Below are positions 13,107 through 24,824 of a stretch of DNA of 64,000 nt, one piece after another (the first letter of the stretch is position 1; every line of letters begins with the position of its first letter). This stretch comes from Zhengitettix transpicula (lineage: Eukaryota; Arthropoda; Insecta; Orthoptera; Tetrigidae): the NCBI GenBank assembly GCA_037074705.1, contig CM073596.1:25766001-25830000 (forward strand), given 5' to 3'. The notes under the pieces were generated by a model. The model was not told where the DNA came from. It saw nothing but the letters and a program-made list of their open reading frames with translations, and did no database searches. Both the position numbers and the translations under genes were made by a program.

Positions 13107-14350
13107 TGAGGAAGTATAGGAAATGAGGCGACTGTGGCTGCTGCGTTTAAATATGCAAATTGGTTCCAAAACTCGACAGTGCTACCTTAGTTTATCGCAC
13201 GGGAAGATTTCAAATAATCCCGTTTGAAAGTTGCCGTGCTTTTAATTACCGACTAACCAACGAGCCATCCACATTCCATCTCGTCTCGCTGTGAAATTGC
13301 TCGTCGAGGGGGGGGGAGAAGAGAAAAAAAAATCGTAATAAGCGAGGCTACTGCTTCGTAACTCCACGCACACAAGCCCAAAAAAAATATCAACCCCCCC
13401 ACCACCTCCCCCGGAATAAAGGGGTTGATATTGAGTTTGCAGTTAAAAATTCCCGACGTTCAAACTACGATGATGCGAAACTCGTGAGCAATGAAGTGGT
13501 TGATGCTGTGTACCTCGCGTTTCAATATAATTAAATTCGTGTTTGTAAACTAAAAGTAATCTCATCTTGCACTGTCCTAGTATTAAACATCCTCTAGTGT
13601 CGCCTCCACTTCCAGGCCAGCAACTTTATTATAAACTTTATTCGTTACTTTCGGTTTGCTACTTACAATATAATCATTTCAGCCTTTTTTACTATTTTTA
13701 TTCTTATTCTAGAAAAATTTTAAATGTATTTTAATCATCAAAAGTTTTCCACCTTCAGTTTTGTTTAAGTAAAAATAAAACAATTGCAATGCTTGTTATA
13801 TCGGTCCAACGAAACGCTCTTTAACAACTCCAGTAAGGCCACTGACGAGAACTAATTTTTGTTTCACAGCCCAATTTTGCTCATTATGTATCTTTTTTTA
13901 TTGTCTCACTTCCGCGTATGAAAAATAATTTCACTATAATGCCTAATTTACAACAATAAATCTCCGTTGTTTTACTCTTTTTATTTGACAACGTATAAAA
14001 ATTCAAGCTTTCACCCGAGAATAACAACTAAAAAGAACCGGATTTGTATACACGCAGACTCATATTCATAAACTTCTCAGTAGAAAGAATAAAAGGGGTC
14101 CTCTTTTGAGCCTCGTGTAGCTTTTAGGATTGTCTCAACTATTTTTTACACTCATTCAAAAAAAAACAAATCCCCGCCGTCTTTCCATAAAACTTTCAGC
14201 TTCCTTTGATTTGTCCAGCCATTCTCTAGTAAGCACCTCCCCCCCCCCTCCTCCTCATTTTTTGACGAGTTATTCCGAGTGCAGACGGAGAGCTTGGCTT
14301 GTCTTCTCTACCTTTACGGGATTTATTTTCGAATGACCCAACAACGCGGA

Positions 14351-14352
<2 letters not shown>

Positions 14353-14382
<30 letters not shown>
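14353..14382. repeat. (GT)n microsatellite
   Basis: Fifteen GT dinucleotides without interruption. Confidence 0.97.
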
Positions 14383-14384
<2 letters not shown>

Positions 14385-14591
14385 ATATATCTCAATCTCC
14401 CACACACTTTATCATTTTCTATCTCTCTCTCCCCTTCTTTTTATTTTCTGTTGCTCCCTGTCCATCTAGAAACCCAAACAACACCCTCCCTGTGACGAAT
14501 ATGACGACTACATTATCCGTAGGCTTAATTCCACGTGCGTCCATTACGAAAATTGCAGGTGTGAGCGCGTAAAATTAAAATATAAGAAAAA

Positions 14592-14608
14592 AACACACAC
14601 ACACACAC
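14592..14608. repeat. (AC)n microsatellite
   Basis: Eight or nine AC units. It lies about 210 bp from the (GT)n tract, and the two are complementary in sequence. Confidence 0.9.
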
Positions 14609-14942
14609 CCTCCCTCGTTAAAGGTACAAATATTACTATTTTCCCTTTACTACTCGCAATTTTTCGCCACAATGAACCTTGCCACGCCAGAGATACGTAT
14701 ATTATGGTCCATTTATTTACAAAAGCGACAGGTGACTGAAAATTTTCACTGAGAGACACAAACTCTAAAGCTTAATTAATCCTACCAACGGATTAAGGTT
14801 AACCATCTTTTACGTTAATTGTTATTCCACTTTTTTTTTTAAAAAAAACATTTATTTTCGCCATAATACCTTAAACGAATTTAAACGTCCGCAAATTTGT
14901 ACACTGAGGTTCAGTAATCCCGTTGCTTACTCTGAAAACATT

Positions 14943-15086
14943 GCTTTCAGTAACAACGACGCTGTTTTTTTATCTTTTTCATACGAAAGTAAATGGGAAT
15001 TAATAAATAACTAATTGGATAACTCGTCAAAAACAACTTAACATATAAACAAGGCGATGTACCGTATATTTTTCGGTTACATTACA
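14943..15086 (+). repeat. Direct repeat, unit 1
   Basis: Begins GCTTTCAGTAACAACGACGC and continues through ATCTTTTTCATACGAAAG and AACAAGGCGATGTACCGTAT. A second copy lies 440 bp downstream at 15383. This copy has about 19 extra bases (around AATGGGAATTAATAAAT) that the second lacks. It does not resemble other repeats in the window. Confidence 0.9.
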
Positions 15087-15382
15087 AATTATATTTCGGT
15101 ACAGAAATCTTTTTAATTCAATTAAATGCAGTAGTACTATATATTATTTTTCTGTTTTTAATGACACAGTGTCCTGAAAGGACACTTTCCTTGAATTATA
15201 TATTTTTAATTTAAATAATATTAAGATAATTGAGTAAGAACCATTTTATTAGCCTAATTTCACCACCAGTATTGAAAAATGTCGATTTAATAATAGTTAT
15301 TCCACCATTAATATGAAAAGACGTCGAATAAATACCAGCGATACTTTTAACAGTTTCTGGAAGAATATACATTTTATTGTAT

Positions 15383-15510
15383 GCTTTCAGTAACAACGAC
15401 GCTTTTTTTTTATCTTTTTCATACGAAAGAAAACTAATTGGATAACACGACAAAAACAAATTAACATATAAACAAGGCGATGTACCGTATATTCTTCGGT
15501 TAAATTACAA
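15383..15510 (+). repeat. Direct repeat, unit 2
   Basis: Same block as 14943-15086, with about 19 bases deleted after CATACGAAAG and scattered substitutions. The 296 bp between the two units is AT-rich with nothing recognised. The pair could be the ends of a small element or a local duplication. Confidence 0.9.
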
Positions 15511-15651
15511 ATTTATAAATTTCATTCCAAATTTTATTATATTTTGGAAGGGAGAAAATAGTATTACATGATATGAATTATATTTATCCAGGAAATAAAT
15601 TATATTTATATTTATATAAATTATATTTATTTTGTATATATATATATATAA
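15511..15651. repeat. AT-rich DNA ending in an (AT)n run
   Basis: TATATTTATA-type low-complexity sequence ending in an (AT)n run at about 15636-15651. The LTR that follows inserted at the edge of this run. Confidence 0.75.
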
Positions 15652-16688
15652 TCAACAATTAAGCTTTAATTAATTTTTGCCTCACATTTTAATGGCCATT
15701 TATGAAATGTAATTCTTTAAATGAAAAAGATAATCAATTTTAAGAAACAAATATTATTTATTAATTTGTGGCTTCTAAAATTTACAAACAATTACAAAAA
15801 AATGAAAATCTCTTAACCTCTCAGGGTCTTTACTGGGTTTGATGATTTACAGTGAAAATTATTGAATGATATTATTAACAATACAGTTTAAAATTTACTT
15901 CAAAATAAAGTGCTGATAAATGAAAGAAGAGGTACAAGAAAAGCGAACGAAATCTGACTTAACCCTTTTAGTTAGCGTTTACAGATTTTATTAAAGTTTT
16001 GGTTACTTACGTATTGTTCGGCTGGTACCAGCATTCTTTTAGCGCGTCAAAAGTACACTATATTGCAAAATTTTTACACATATTCCAAATTTTTCTCATA
16101 GATTCTACACTGATGAAGTTGAAATGCGATTACTAGGCTCCCAGGAACTCGGATGATCGTCTTAATTGGTCAGCTATCTGATGTCGTTTTCCCTCAGCAC
16201 GAAAATGTTCAAGTTCTTTATAATGAAGCAAACCCTTGCTTCCGTTGGCTAATTGTTAGCACATCTACTCGGTCCAACTAACTGCTTGCTTACAGGAATC
16301 TTATGAGTTGCAGATTTTACCGCATTATTTATCGGTTTGGATTGAAAACTTGTAAGTAGCTCGGTGAAGATTTGCTTTTACAATGTCTCTCCTTTCGTGT
16401 CTGACCGTAGACTTCGACTTTTCTCTTTCGCTCCTCGCTGTAGACTCAAACTGTACTCTTTCCCTCCTCACCGTAGACTTAGACTATCTTTTACAATGTC
16501 TCTCCTCTCGTGGTAGACTGAAGACTACCCATACTTTTGCGCGCGAAATCGACATTCCGAACCCTCAATAATAGGAACAGAACTCGCCGCTCATGGTTGC
16601 TTTGCTCGCTCATCGCTATAATTCAAACTGTTTGCTAACAATTCAAATTATTTAAAAACAATTAATGGCTTAATTAATTGGCATTACA
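15652..16688 (-). mobile_element. Solo LTR, family I, copy B
   Basis: The body runs from TGTAAT at 15709 to ATTACA ending at 16688, followed by ATATATAT. Outside the body at the left, 15652-15708 is one degenerate module holding TGCCTCACATTTTAATGGCC, the complement of an LTR-end plus primer-site junction. Shared blocks with copies A and C include CTCAGGGTCTTTACTGGGTT, GTACCAGCATTC, GGAACTCGGATGATC and the right-end AATTAATTGGCATTACA. No retroelement genes are attached. A short serine/leucine-rich frame at 16383-16571 comes from an internal CTGACCGTAGACT-like repetition and is not a gene. Confidence 0.8.
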
Positions 16689-17858
16689 ATATATATATTA
16701 ATTTTTTCATTACGTTTGTTTTATTCATTTAAATAAATTTCCTGCGTAAGGTAATTATTAATCAGCAGTTGACGCCTAAGATAAAAGTAAGTAGTATTTC
16801 CAAAGGCACATATATATATTTTCTATTGTTTATTTCCGGTATCGCGCTACAAAATAATTCTTTTCTTTAATGAAGCTACTAGTTCTTTAATCGTTTAACC
16901 ATTTGGGACTGTCGGCGTAGGCACTTCCGACGTGTCTCTTAATGAAGACCCCAGCTACTTTTGAAGGAGGTCAATTTACTAGACTGCGGTTCATGTGTGT
17001 GTTCAACCTCTTATCACTCAGAAGCATTTCCACTGCCCAATTACGCACCCTTGCGGCTTTATCCCTCCGAATATTAGAGAATTTCAATAAACGTCACGGC
17101 CCACAAAGACTCGGAAATTACCATCGTTTGGACGACGCCGACGACGACGACGAGTGCGAAATTGCGGAATTGCTTCCCTTTCCTTCATCTCCTCAACGGA
17201 CAAGAGCGGCTGTAAATAAACAAGCCTAAATTAGGTCGATTAGATGACACCATCACGAATTAACGAATTATATATTCAATTGGCCATACTACATTATTCT
17301 TGAATTTTACAAATATATAATTCCTGTCTTTCAAACTTTGAATTCAAATATTTTCTATTGTGTAGTATTTGGTGGTAGAACTTTCTAATTATCGTTTTTC
17401 AGCTGATACAACGTACGGTCAACCCAGTTGGTTAATCAAATATATTTTATTACAAATATAATCAATATTGAAGTAAATATTATACTGCCACAAATTTGCA
17501 TGAATGTGACGCTTCGCCCGGCACGATTATGATTTGCACTACTTTGCCTTCATATAAAACACATTTATGATAAAACTCAAATATTTGTGTACGACAGATT
17601 ATGAAATATAGAGTAAAACGTAGTTTATGACCAATTACGTATAGTTTATTCAAAACATTCACTTTAAAAACTGTGTGTTATTGGTCATAAACTACATTTT
17701 AATCTATGTCATTAAAACAAAAGTAAGATAGAAAATATTAAAAAATACAGATAATTCTTTAAACAATACATAGAAATAACCTAAGTATAAAATATACTGT
17801 GGGCTAGGCTCCTTATAATATTTATATATAAGGTACTTGAATAACAAAACTATGACTT
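16689..17858. other. Gene-free stretch
   Basis: A GC-richer patch at about 16880-17230 includes a short (GAC)n-like run near 17130-17150. Its 95-codon frame is not recognisable. An imperfect inverted repeat at 17606-17640 and 17678-17708 shares GTAGTTTATGACCAA, with arms of about 33 bp around a 37-bp spacer. The rest is AT-rich. Confidence 0.5.
17606..17708. repeat. Short inverted repeat
   Basis: Arms at 17606-17640 and 17678-17708, sharing GTAGTTTATGACCAA and its complement. It could form a hairpin or be a remnant of a short palindromic element. Confidence 0.75.
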
Positions 17859-18573
17859 ATAATGTTCAATTAAAATATTTTATTCAACACAACAACGTTT
17901 CAGAGCATTTTTGCATTTCCATCAGTGTGTTTATGTTATGGTATATATATAACATAAATCGTACACAAATGTACAGAAACGTCATGTTGAATAATTTTTT
18001 TTAGGGTAACAGAGGCTACATGAGGGTAATCCACGTGGTGGCAACTCCCCTTTAATAGCATAGGAAGGGATCTGAAAGGGGGCGACGCGGAAGGGTAGAG
18101 GAAAGTAGCCAAGGGTTAACTAGGGCCCCCGGGCTATAGTTTAAGGATCCTACCCGGCATTCGCCTAAAAGTAATGCAGGGAAAACCCTAGAAAAACCTG
18201 TATCAGGTAGGTCGGGCATTGGGTACTTGTCCCACGCCCTTCCGAAAGCGAGAGAAGAGTTTTCTGTGGGGACGCAGGATTCCCTTCTCCGTACCTCGAC
18301 CAGTTTAGGAGGCAGCTGGCTAACTGTTCCAATGGAAATTACGAACAACTCTTACCGTATGTCCATGGTCTGTGACCCCGGAACATACACCTCTCAAAAC
18401 AGGCCGAGATGCCTCGGCTTGTGGGGACCTTAGTACAATAATGGAGAGGAAAAGGGATTCCCAAAGGTAGGCCCTTCGTGTCTCTCCTACAAGGTTCTGC
18501 CTGCGAGAGAATATCCCTCGCAGACCTCTACCCACCAACCATTGAATAAAATATTTTAATCGTCTGTTATAAT
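17859..18573. mobile_element. Palindromic element with hammerhead-like cores, split by retroposon R
   Basis: The left arm (17859-17903) contains AAAATATTTTATTCAAC followed by ACAACGTTTCAGAG. The complementary right arm begins at 17974 with CAGAAACGTCATGTTGAATAA. It is interrupted at 17995-18541 by a retroposon and resumes at 18542 with TTGAATAAAATATTTTAAT. Deleting the insertion and one target duplication restores the palindrome. Read on the minus strand, the left arm shows CTGATGG, a GCA/TGC stem, then GAAACGTTG, a pattern close to the hammerhead core CTGANGA..GAAAC known from Penelope-like elements. The last base of the first box is G instead of A. The family assignment is an inference. Confidence 0.6.
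17995..18541 (-). mobile_element. Retroposon R, copy 3: full-length, with target-site duplication
   Basis: About 547 bp flanked on both sides by the 8-bp duplication TTGAATAA (17987-17994 and 18542-18549). A T-run at the left is the complement of a 3' poly-A tail. In sense (minus) direction the order is GGTTGGTGGGTAGAGG, a hairpin with CTGCGAG/CTCGCAG arms, the perfect hairpin GCCGAGGCATCTCGGCC, TTCCGGGGTCACAGACC, GGGCGTGGGACAAGTACC, GATCCTTAAACTATAGCCCG, GCTATTAAAGGGGAGTTGCC and TAGCC..GTTACCCTAAAA. Open frames inside occur on both strands, are short and vary between copies. It is best viewed as a non-coding, SINE-like element mobilised by an unseen LINE. It could also be the fixed 3' part of a longer element. 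Confidence 0.9.
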
Positions 18574-18972
18574 GCTCACGAATTTATTTAACTGATGGTA
18601 TTAATAAAAAAACAGACGTAATGAAAGTATTATTTATGTGTAAAGGTATTTTATATTTAAGAAGAAATTGGTTCAAAGAATACCATTAGAACAATTTTGA
18701 GGTAACGTACAAGACTTATTTTGAAACATTTTAAATCTAACTAGTTGCCAGGTCATAATGTTACATTTCATTAATTGGATTTGTGATAAATATAAAATAT
18801 AATTCATGAAGCCTCTGCATATTGATACTTAAAAATGTATACATGTAGATGTCTCGATTTTGTTTAATTTATGACTTTTGAAATTTAGGACGGCTCATGC
18901 TTCCATCTATTCTTATTTTTTTAAAATTTACTCACCGTACTGCGATGGAATTTCAGACCCTGCTTTATTTGG
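18574..18972. other. AT-rich stretch
   Basis: About 400 bp of AT-rich sequence with no recognisable feature. Confidence 0.5.
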
Positions 18973-19900
18973 TACTAGCTGGGTGCTCGGCGTTTCCCGA
19001 GATGTTATTTATCCATAACCCCCGATAAGACTCCAATTTCGTTTGCTTTTGCGCTAGTTTTATGTAACGCTCCTCGAACCCTATCTCTAAATGTGCTCAC
19101 CTCCCATGCCGAAGGGGGTTGAAGTCATTGACCAAATATATCGGCCGTTTTTACAGTGTAGAAGCTGACCACCCTCACAAATGTGCGATAATCAAAAAGT
19201 ATTTATTCCACGCAAGAACCGGCCGATTACATTGTCTGAAAATTTCTACCCCAGCCCAACACCTCCCAAACCCGTCGCGTTACCCAAGTGTCACAATTAG
19301 ACTTAGCGATATTCAAAGTCTCTGAATTGCTTCTAATCTCGGTTGTTTTTGCGTTTTTTTTATTTAACTTACCTCCACCCCACTCTTAAGCTTGCTCCCC
19401 TCACAGGGGTTGAAATTACACACAAACAACATCGGAATAAAAACTATCAGAGTCATTAACCCCAGGAAGTAATTATTTAACGCAAATATCGACCCTTTAA
19501 CATGTTTAAAAATTTCCACCCCCGAACACTCGCGCTTGGGGGACTTAAACGGCAAGTTGAATGTCATAATTAAACTCAGTGACAACTATAACCCCGAATT
19601 CGACTCCAATATCGATAGTTTCTGCTTTCTGCCACTCCACGCCCACACTTAAAGGTGCACCCCTCCCAAGCCCGAAAGGGGTTGAAATTATACACAAAGA
19701 ACATGTAGAGCATTTCTTTTTTATGAATCTCATTGATGCCGAAATATATTTATTCGAAGCAAAAATTGGCTGGTTAAATGTTTGGAAATTTCCTCCCTCG
19801 CCCAACTCCGCCAGGTCCCTCACACCCCCGCACACCACCACAAAACCCCGTTCATTGCCAACGTTGTCATAAATACATACACCTATATCCATAACTCTGA
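18973..19900 (-). mobile_element. Repeat element with about three diverged ~280-bp units
   Basis: At the left end is TACTAGCTGGG..CTCGGCGTTTCCCG. To its right a pattern recurs: an ACTCCAAT-like block, a C-rich block (CTCACCTCCCAT, GCTCCCCTCACAGG, CACCCCTCCCAAGC), GGGGTTGAA(A/G)T, and a block for a rise in AT content with ATTTATT or ATTATTTAACGC. The GGGTTGAA landmark falls at about 19117, 19405 and 19679, so spacings are roughly 288 and 274 bp. Units are strongly diverged. The minus orientation is a guess from the end motif. A 134-codon frame crosses part of it but looks like repeat translation. Confidence 0.6.
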
Positions 19901-22687
19901 TTTTACTCGAGAAATATACAAACAAACATACATACATACAAACACTCATTTTTATTTATAAGAAGAAGATGTAATAGATAATTTGCAATGCTGGTATTTC
20001 TTCTAGTTGTAACTGTTATGTAGAAGAGTAACTTTAAAATCTTCAACAACTAAAAACAGCTTGACTCTAGGGTTTCGAAACCTTTTTTTTCACGTTAATT
20101 ATTTCTTTAATTCTTAAACGATTTATAATCACTGAACTACGAAATATAACATAATATATATGGACGTTATGGGCGTTGTGATATAAAATTAGTTATTTCG
20201 GAGAATTCGTATTGTCAAGTGTTATCACCCTTTTCCACGACGAGAAGCATCTAAACTTAAATCGCTCTCGAGAAAGCGTGGAAAGAGTAGAGTTTGTGCA
20301 GATTTTTGCTCTGCATCTGATGAAAGAGATTATACGGGGGAAGGGGATGGCGTCCATTCAATTTCCGGTCAGGGCGGTGGTTCAGCTCTTGGAAAGGAAC
20401 ACGTTTGCGATAAACTGAGATTTGTAAATATCAGATTTTTCTTGAATATCAATATACAATAAGATTGGAAAAAGTAGAATAGCATCTAACAGACAAAAAA
20501 ACAAGTATAGTTAAATGGAAAAACAAAGATTAATCTGTGAGTAAATAAATTCCTAATCATCAAATTGTTTTCATGTATAAGATTCAGAAAGGTAGAATCC
20601 TAAAATAAATAGTAGATACGCATGTTAACATTTAAAGCCTCTAACGCGTTTCAAAGTATTCACGATTTTGCTAGTCCAAATTTTATTATTATGTTAGAGA
20701 TTACAAACTTACACTTCGTTAAGCAAGAGATTAAATTAATCTACTTTCAAGGACAGAAAAAAATTCTTTATTGAAGCTCAAATATTAAATAATCAGGATG
20801 GAAAAATCTTGATCGGACCAGTACCTTGACTTCGTGCGTGGTGCTTTTACAATCTGAGCTGCCAAGTTCAACAACTCGTCAGATACGTTTGTGTCTTTTT
20901 TTTAACTTTATTATTTGGCACGTCTACACTGAGGTTAAGCTTCCCTTCATGGCTACACAATGTGTCTGGCTCTGTCACCGGGCGACCTCCACCTCAGTTA
21001 CCCCGCAATTGAAAATTCTATTCCACTCGTGTTTTTCAATGCATACGCGAATCACATAAACGGCGCTTAATTTAAATTCGTTTAACCCCTTCACTATTCG
21101 GAAATAATATTAAAATCGCTACTCCAATGCAGTAAAATAAAAAGAGAATGTTTGTACACATGCCCTGGTGAATCTCTTTCTATCGTCACGGAAAATATAT
21201 TATTTTCTCTCCGTATTTTACTTCACGGCCGCCTTTCTTTTTCTGTACTTTTGCCGCCTTGACTTCTTTCTTCTATCACAGAACAAGTCCATTCTCCGGA
21301 AATGACTGCGCCATTAAAGAAGGTTGTTGGAGAGTGGATGGACGGTTTACTTTCCTTTGCGCGATTAACACTCCACTGGGAGGGCCATTCGTCCTTATTA
21401 GCCGTTGCCCATAGTCCTTGTCGTCGTAGAGGCATATTCCCTCCTTCTGCCACCCTCTTCTCTGGCTTTCGTGAGGCACGCACGGCTTCAGCAACCATCA
21501 ACCCGACGCATCAATCATCGTTACTGTGGAAAGTAAACGAGCTCCACTTCCGGCCCGCCATGGAAACGGAAATCTCTCCCTCCTGGGTGCACGGTGGTCT
21601 CCCTACTGCACCTACCACTCTCCTCCAAGCAACAATCGGAAGGCGCAACAATCGACAAAACGCCGTGCAAACACGACAGGCGGTCAGTGGACATTGCCAT
21701 CTTAATATATCATTTTAATTAGATATATCAGCTTGGATCACACCTGAGTCTCGAACATTTCCTTGGATAAAACAATATATTTCCACGATTCAAAAATGAT
21801 AATTGGGATTTGTTACAAGCAAGGATAGGAACAAAAGTCTGTTATTTATAATAATTCAACCCGATGAATTTTGTTATACTAATACTCGTTGCCATATCTC
21901 AATTATTTCTACAATAATATTTACTCTCATTTAAACAACAAATGTATAAATTTCATTAACACGAGGAAAGGAAAATGACCCTTGGCCCTATTAACAGTGA
22001 AAGTTTATTTTTCATTACCGAACAAAATTTAAATATCACCTTAAAAAAACGCGAATATTTTTATATAAATATGGGCTTATGTCAACCAATTTTCTTGTCG
22101 AGGTAATTGCATGTAAAATAATTTAGCTATTTAAATCTAATCGTTGTTTTTTCATTACGTAATACATTCAATTAATGTTTCCAATTTTAGACTCAGAAAA
22201 TGGCAATGGTAGCAGTTTTCTGTCCTGTATTTGTAATTCTGTTTCTTCAACTGTCCCTGGTTTTCTTTTAACGTAATTTCAAAACCACAAATACGAAACG
22301 AACGTTATTATTGACCGTTCATTTAATACGTAATATTATTATACACTGCCGGCACCAATTTAATTTTGAATGGTTCCAGTTCTCCCTCTTCAGTCATTTC
22401 TAGTGCCCATGCATAGTTTTATAAATATCCACAATTCCAAAATTTTTATTCGTTTTAAATAATTTTCATTATTAAGAACAGCCATTAAATATATAACACA
22501 CACATGTAATGTTGCTGTGGGCAATTTAAACAAACATAATTATTGATTTTCATATGGTTATTTTTATTAATACTACTATGATATTAATTTCTGTTAGTTC
22601 AGCGAGATATTAAAAATCACCCTATTATCAACCCCATTAATTTATGGCTGGATTTTGCAATCTGGGTACGTGCATATATATATATAT
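19901..22687. other. Gene-free stretch with a CpG-rich patch
   Basis: Mostly AT-rich. 20200-20420 is modestly GC-richer. 21220-21720 is clearly GC- and CpG-rich and carries a 138-codon frame on the plus strand (21302-21718) and overlapping frames on the other strand. None has a recognisable domain. The patch might be an unmethylated regulatory region or old repeat, and I cannot tell which. Confidence 0.45.
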
Positions 22688-23701
22688 TGGTAATTAAGAG
22701 GAAATAATTAATTAATAAACAAAAACTTGGACTCGCATTGTTAGCTACATAAAATACACAATTCGTACACAAGAATGTGGAAAGAATGCAATGTTTGTGG
22801 GTATTGTAGAGGTTGGTTCGCTAGACGCGCAGAGCAGAGTCTGTGGGGAGCCGAGCTACAGTAAAGTCTTCGTGGAAAAATAGCAGTGGTCAGACGAAAA
22901 GTAAAAAATCCAGAAAGTGTCTGTATACATGTAACAACAGCTAAAAAAATTAGAAGATTTTTACAAGTTGCAGTTGTGAGATAACTACGAAATATTCAAC
23001 GCTAAATATTTAGTGTGTTGAGTCTAAATTATTATATCCTCGATTCAGACCATTTCTTCAATTGTGGAAGTCCAGGTAACTGCATCCAGTATTAACAATC
23101 TTCGGATCGAGCTAATAGGTTTTCCTAAACAAATAGTGAACAGACTATTGTGAAAACTAAAAGTGTTGATTAGAGTCAGTGGATAAAAATGGCCTGTGTG
23201 TGTGTACGGACGAGACAATTTCCTTGAGTACCAAACACAGTAAGGTAAAATTGCACAGAATTACTATCTGTAAACTCATAAATAAAGATATTATCGTCAG
23301 ATTGCGAATTTCGTTCAGACTTTAAAGTTCATATTTTATGTTTTTGCATGGTAATAATCTATTGATGAATTAAGTCCATGATAACTTGATAAAATTTAAT
23401 TATTAACAAGAATTTCATTATTAAAGGCCCAGTAAACGACCCTAATTGATAATGAAAATTGAAATTTATTTATCTAAATAACTTTGGTAAATTATAATTG
23501 TTTGCAATTAACAAATGTAAATTGTTTGTTTTAATTGATTTTTCATTCTTTATTGGACGTAAAATACTATAAATTGACCTTCAAGTGTGGCTTTTTCTGT
23601 AAATTGAATAATTGTAATGAAAATGCGAAATACCACAAATTGTTGCTCTTCCTTAATTAAATTAAAAACCAATATAGAATGATTTGTAGAGTAATTTTAC
23701 A
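22688..23701 (+). mobile_element. Solo LTR, family II, copy A
   Basis: 1014 bp from TGGTAATTAAG to GTAATTTTACA, sitting inside an AT run: TATATAT precedes it and ATATATATAT follows. AATAAAGATATTATCGTCAG near 23281-23300 supplies a candidate poly-A signal and resembles the element at 51.7-52.7 kb, where ATTATCGTCAGATT also occurs. The similar length (1014 and 1010 bp) and shared TGG..ACA ends support one family. No coding region is attached. Confidence 0.65.
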
Positions 23702-24763
23702 ATATATATATTACTGTTATCCTTAATGTAAAGGATTTTTCTCTTTTGCAACACAGTAAGACTAAAAGGAAAGTCGAGTGTATTATTCTTCATTTTTCTT
23801 CCTTTACTGATACCGCTTTGGATGTTCAACACGACACATTTGTTTACTCTATACTAATTACTATAATGTGTTTAAAAGCTCAGGAAATATTGTTCCAACA
23901 CTCACTTCCGAAGTTTTGTTTTACCGGTCCACAAAACTGTACGTGAACATTCTTAATAACTCGATCCTCTATACTATGGGCAAGGTCAGAAATTGCATTC
24001 CTAATTGTTATTAGATAATTGATATTAAATTAATATACCAATGAGATTTCCTTGTCCACTAAACATTTAGTACAACCGCAAATTGTAAAAATGTATTTCA
24101 ATGTTGTTTATTAACCTTTTGTATTTTCCCATCACCGTTAAATTACCTCCTAACTGCAACGTATGAGGTTATTAGTGAATTACTCTTCGCACGCATGTTC
24201 TGTTTTTTTCCCTATTGAAGGATCTGAGACTCGGGGCGCTGTGAAAGTAATTTCACAAAGTTAAAACGAAATTAATGAGAGAGAGAGAGACTGTAAGAGT
24301 ATATGAGAGAGAAGGAGAAAGAAGGTTAGAAATAACAGAGTCTAGAGGAGCTGTCTAAAACAGACAGACCTTTCCCACTCCAAAAGTTTGCCTTATTCAC
24401 TGGTTATTCACCTTCCATGGTGTTCATATAACTTTCCGCCTTTCTCCGCAAAGTGTTTAGCGTTGAGTTTGAAAAGACAAAAAAAAATGAATTGCCTCGG
24501 GAGAAAATTGTTATTTGATAGGAAGCTGGAGAAGGGCGAGGAAGGTTAATGTTAAAAAGTTACTGTAGAAGTTACCCACTCATCCATGGACTTTACAGTC
24601 ACGTTATATAACGTTCCAATAGTAATTCAAAAATATTAGTACGTATTTAAAATGTTTCAGATCTTTATTATTCTTAGAAACACGTTAAAGTTAAATTGAA
24701 ACCGTCATTAAATTGTAAATATGAAAGGTTCAATAGGGTTTTTAGAGTCATAGCCCCCTTTTT

Positions 24764-24765
<2 letters not shown>
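23702..24765. other. Gene-free stretch
   Basis: AT-rich, with a purine-rich (GA)n patch near 24279-24330 and a GC-richer patch up to 24560. Nothing is recognised. Confidence 0.5.

Positions 24766-24818
<53 letters not shown>
24766..24818. repeat. (AT)n microsatellite
   Basis: About 26 AT dinucleotides, the longest simple repeat in the window. It is empty of LTRs, unlike the other long AT runs. Confidence 0.97.

Positions 24819-24824
<6 letters not shown>

Larger units (their letters stand above)
12576..14942. other. Gene-free stretch with several simple repeats
   Basis: AT-rich DNA with a GC-richer patch at about 13020-13460 that contains homopolymer G, A and C runs, and a C/T-rich patch at 14200-14470. 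I see no gene. Confidence 0.5.

Noticed and set aside
19545..19949. 134-codon minus-strand frame
   Set aside because: It spans the C-rich units of a diverged repeat, and its end is translated from a (TGTA)n-like stretch.
21302..21718. 138-codon plus-strand frame as a gene
   Set aside because: In a CpG-rich patch with overlapping open frames on the opposite strand. No domain, signal peptide or splice context supports it.
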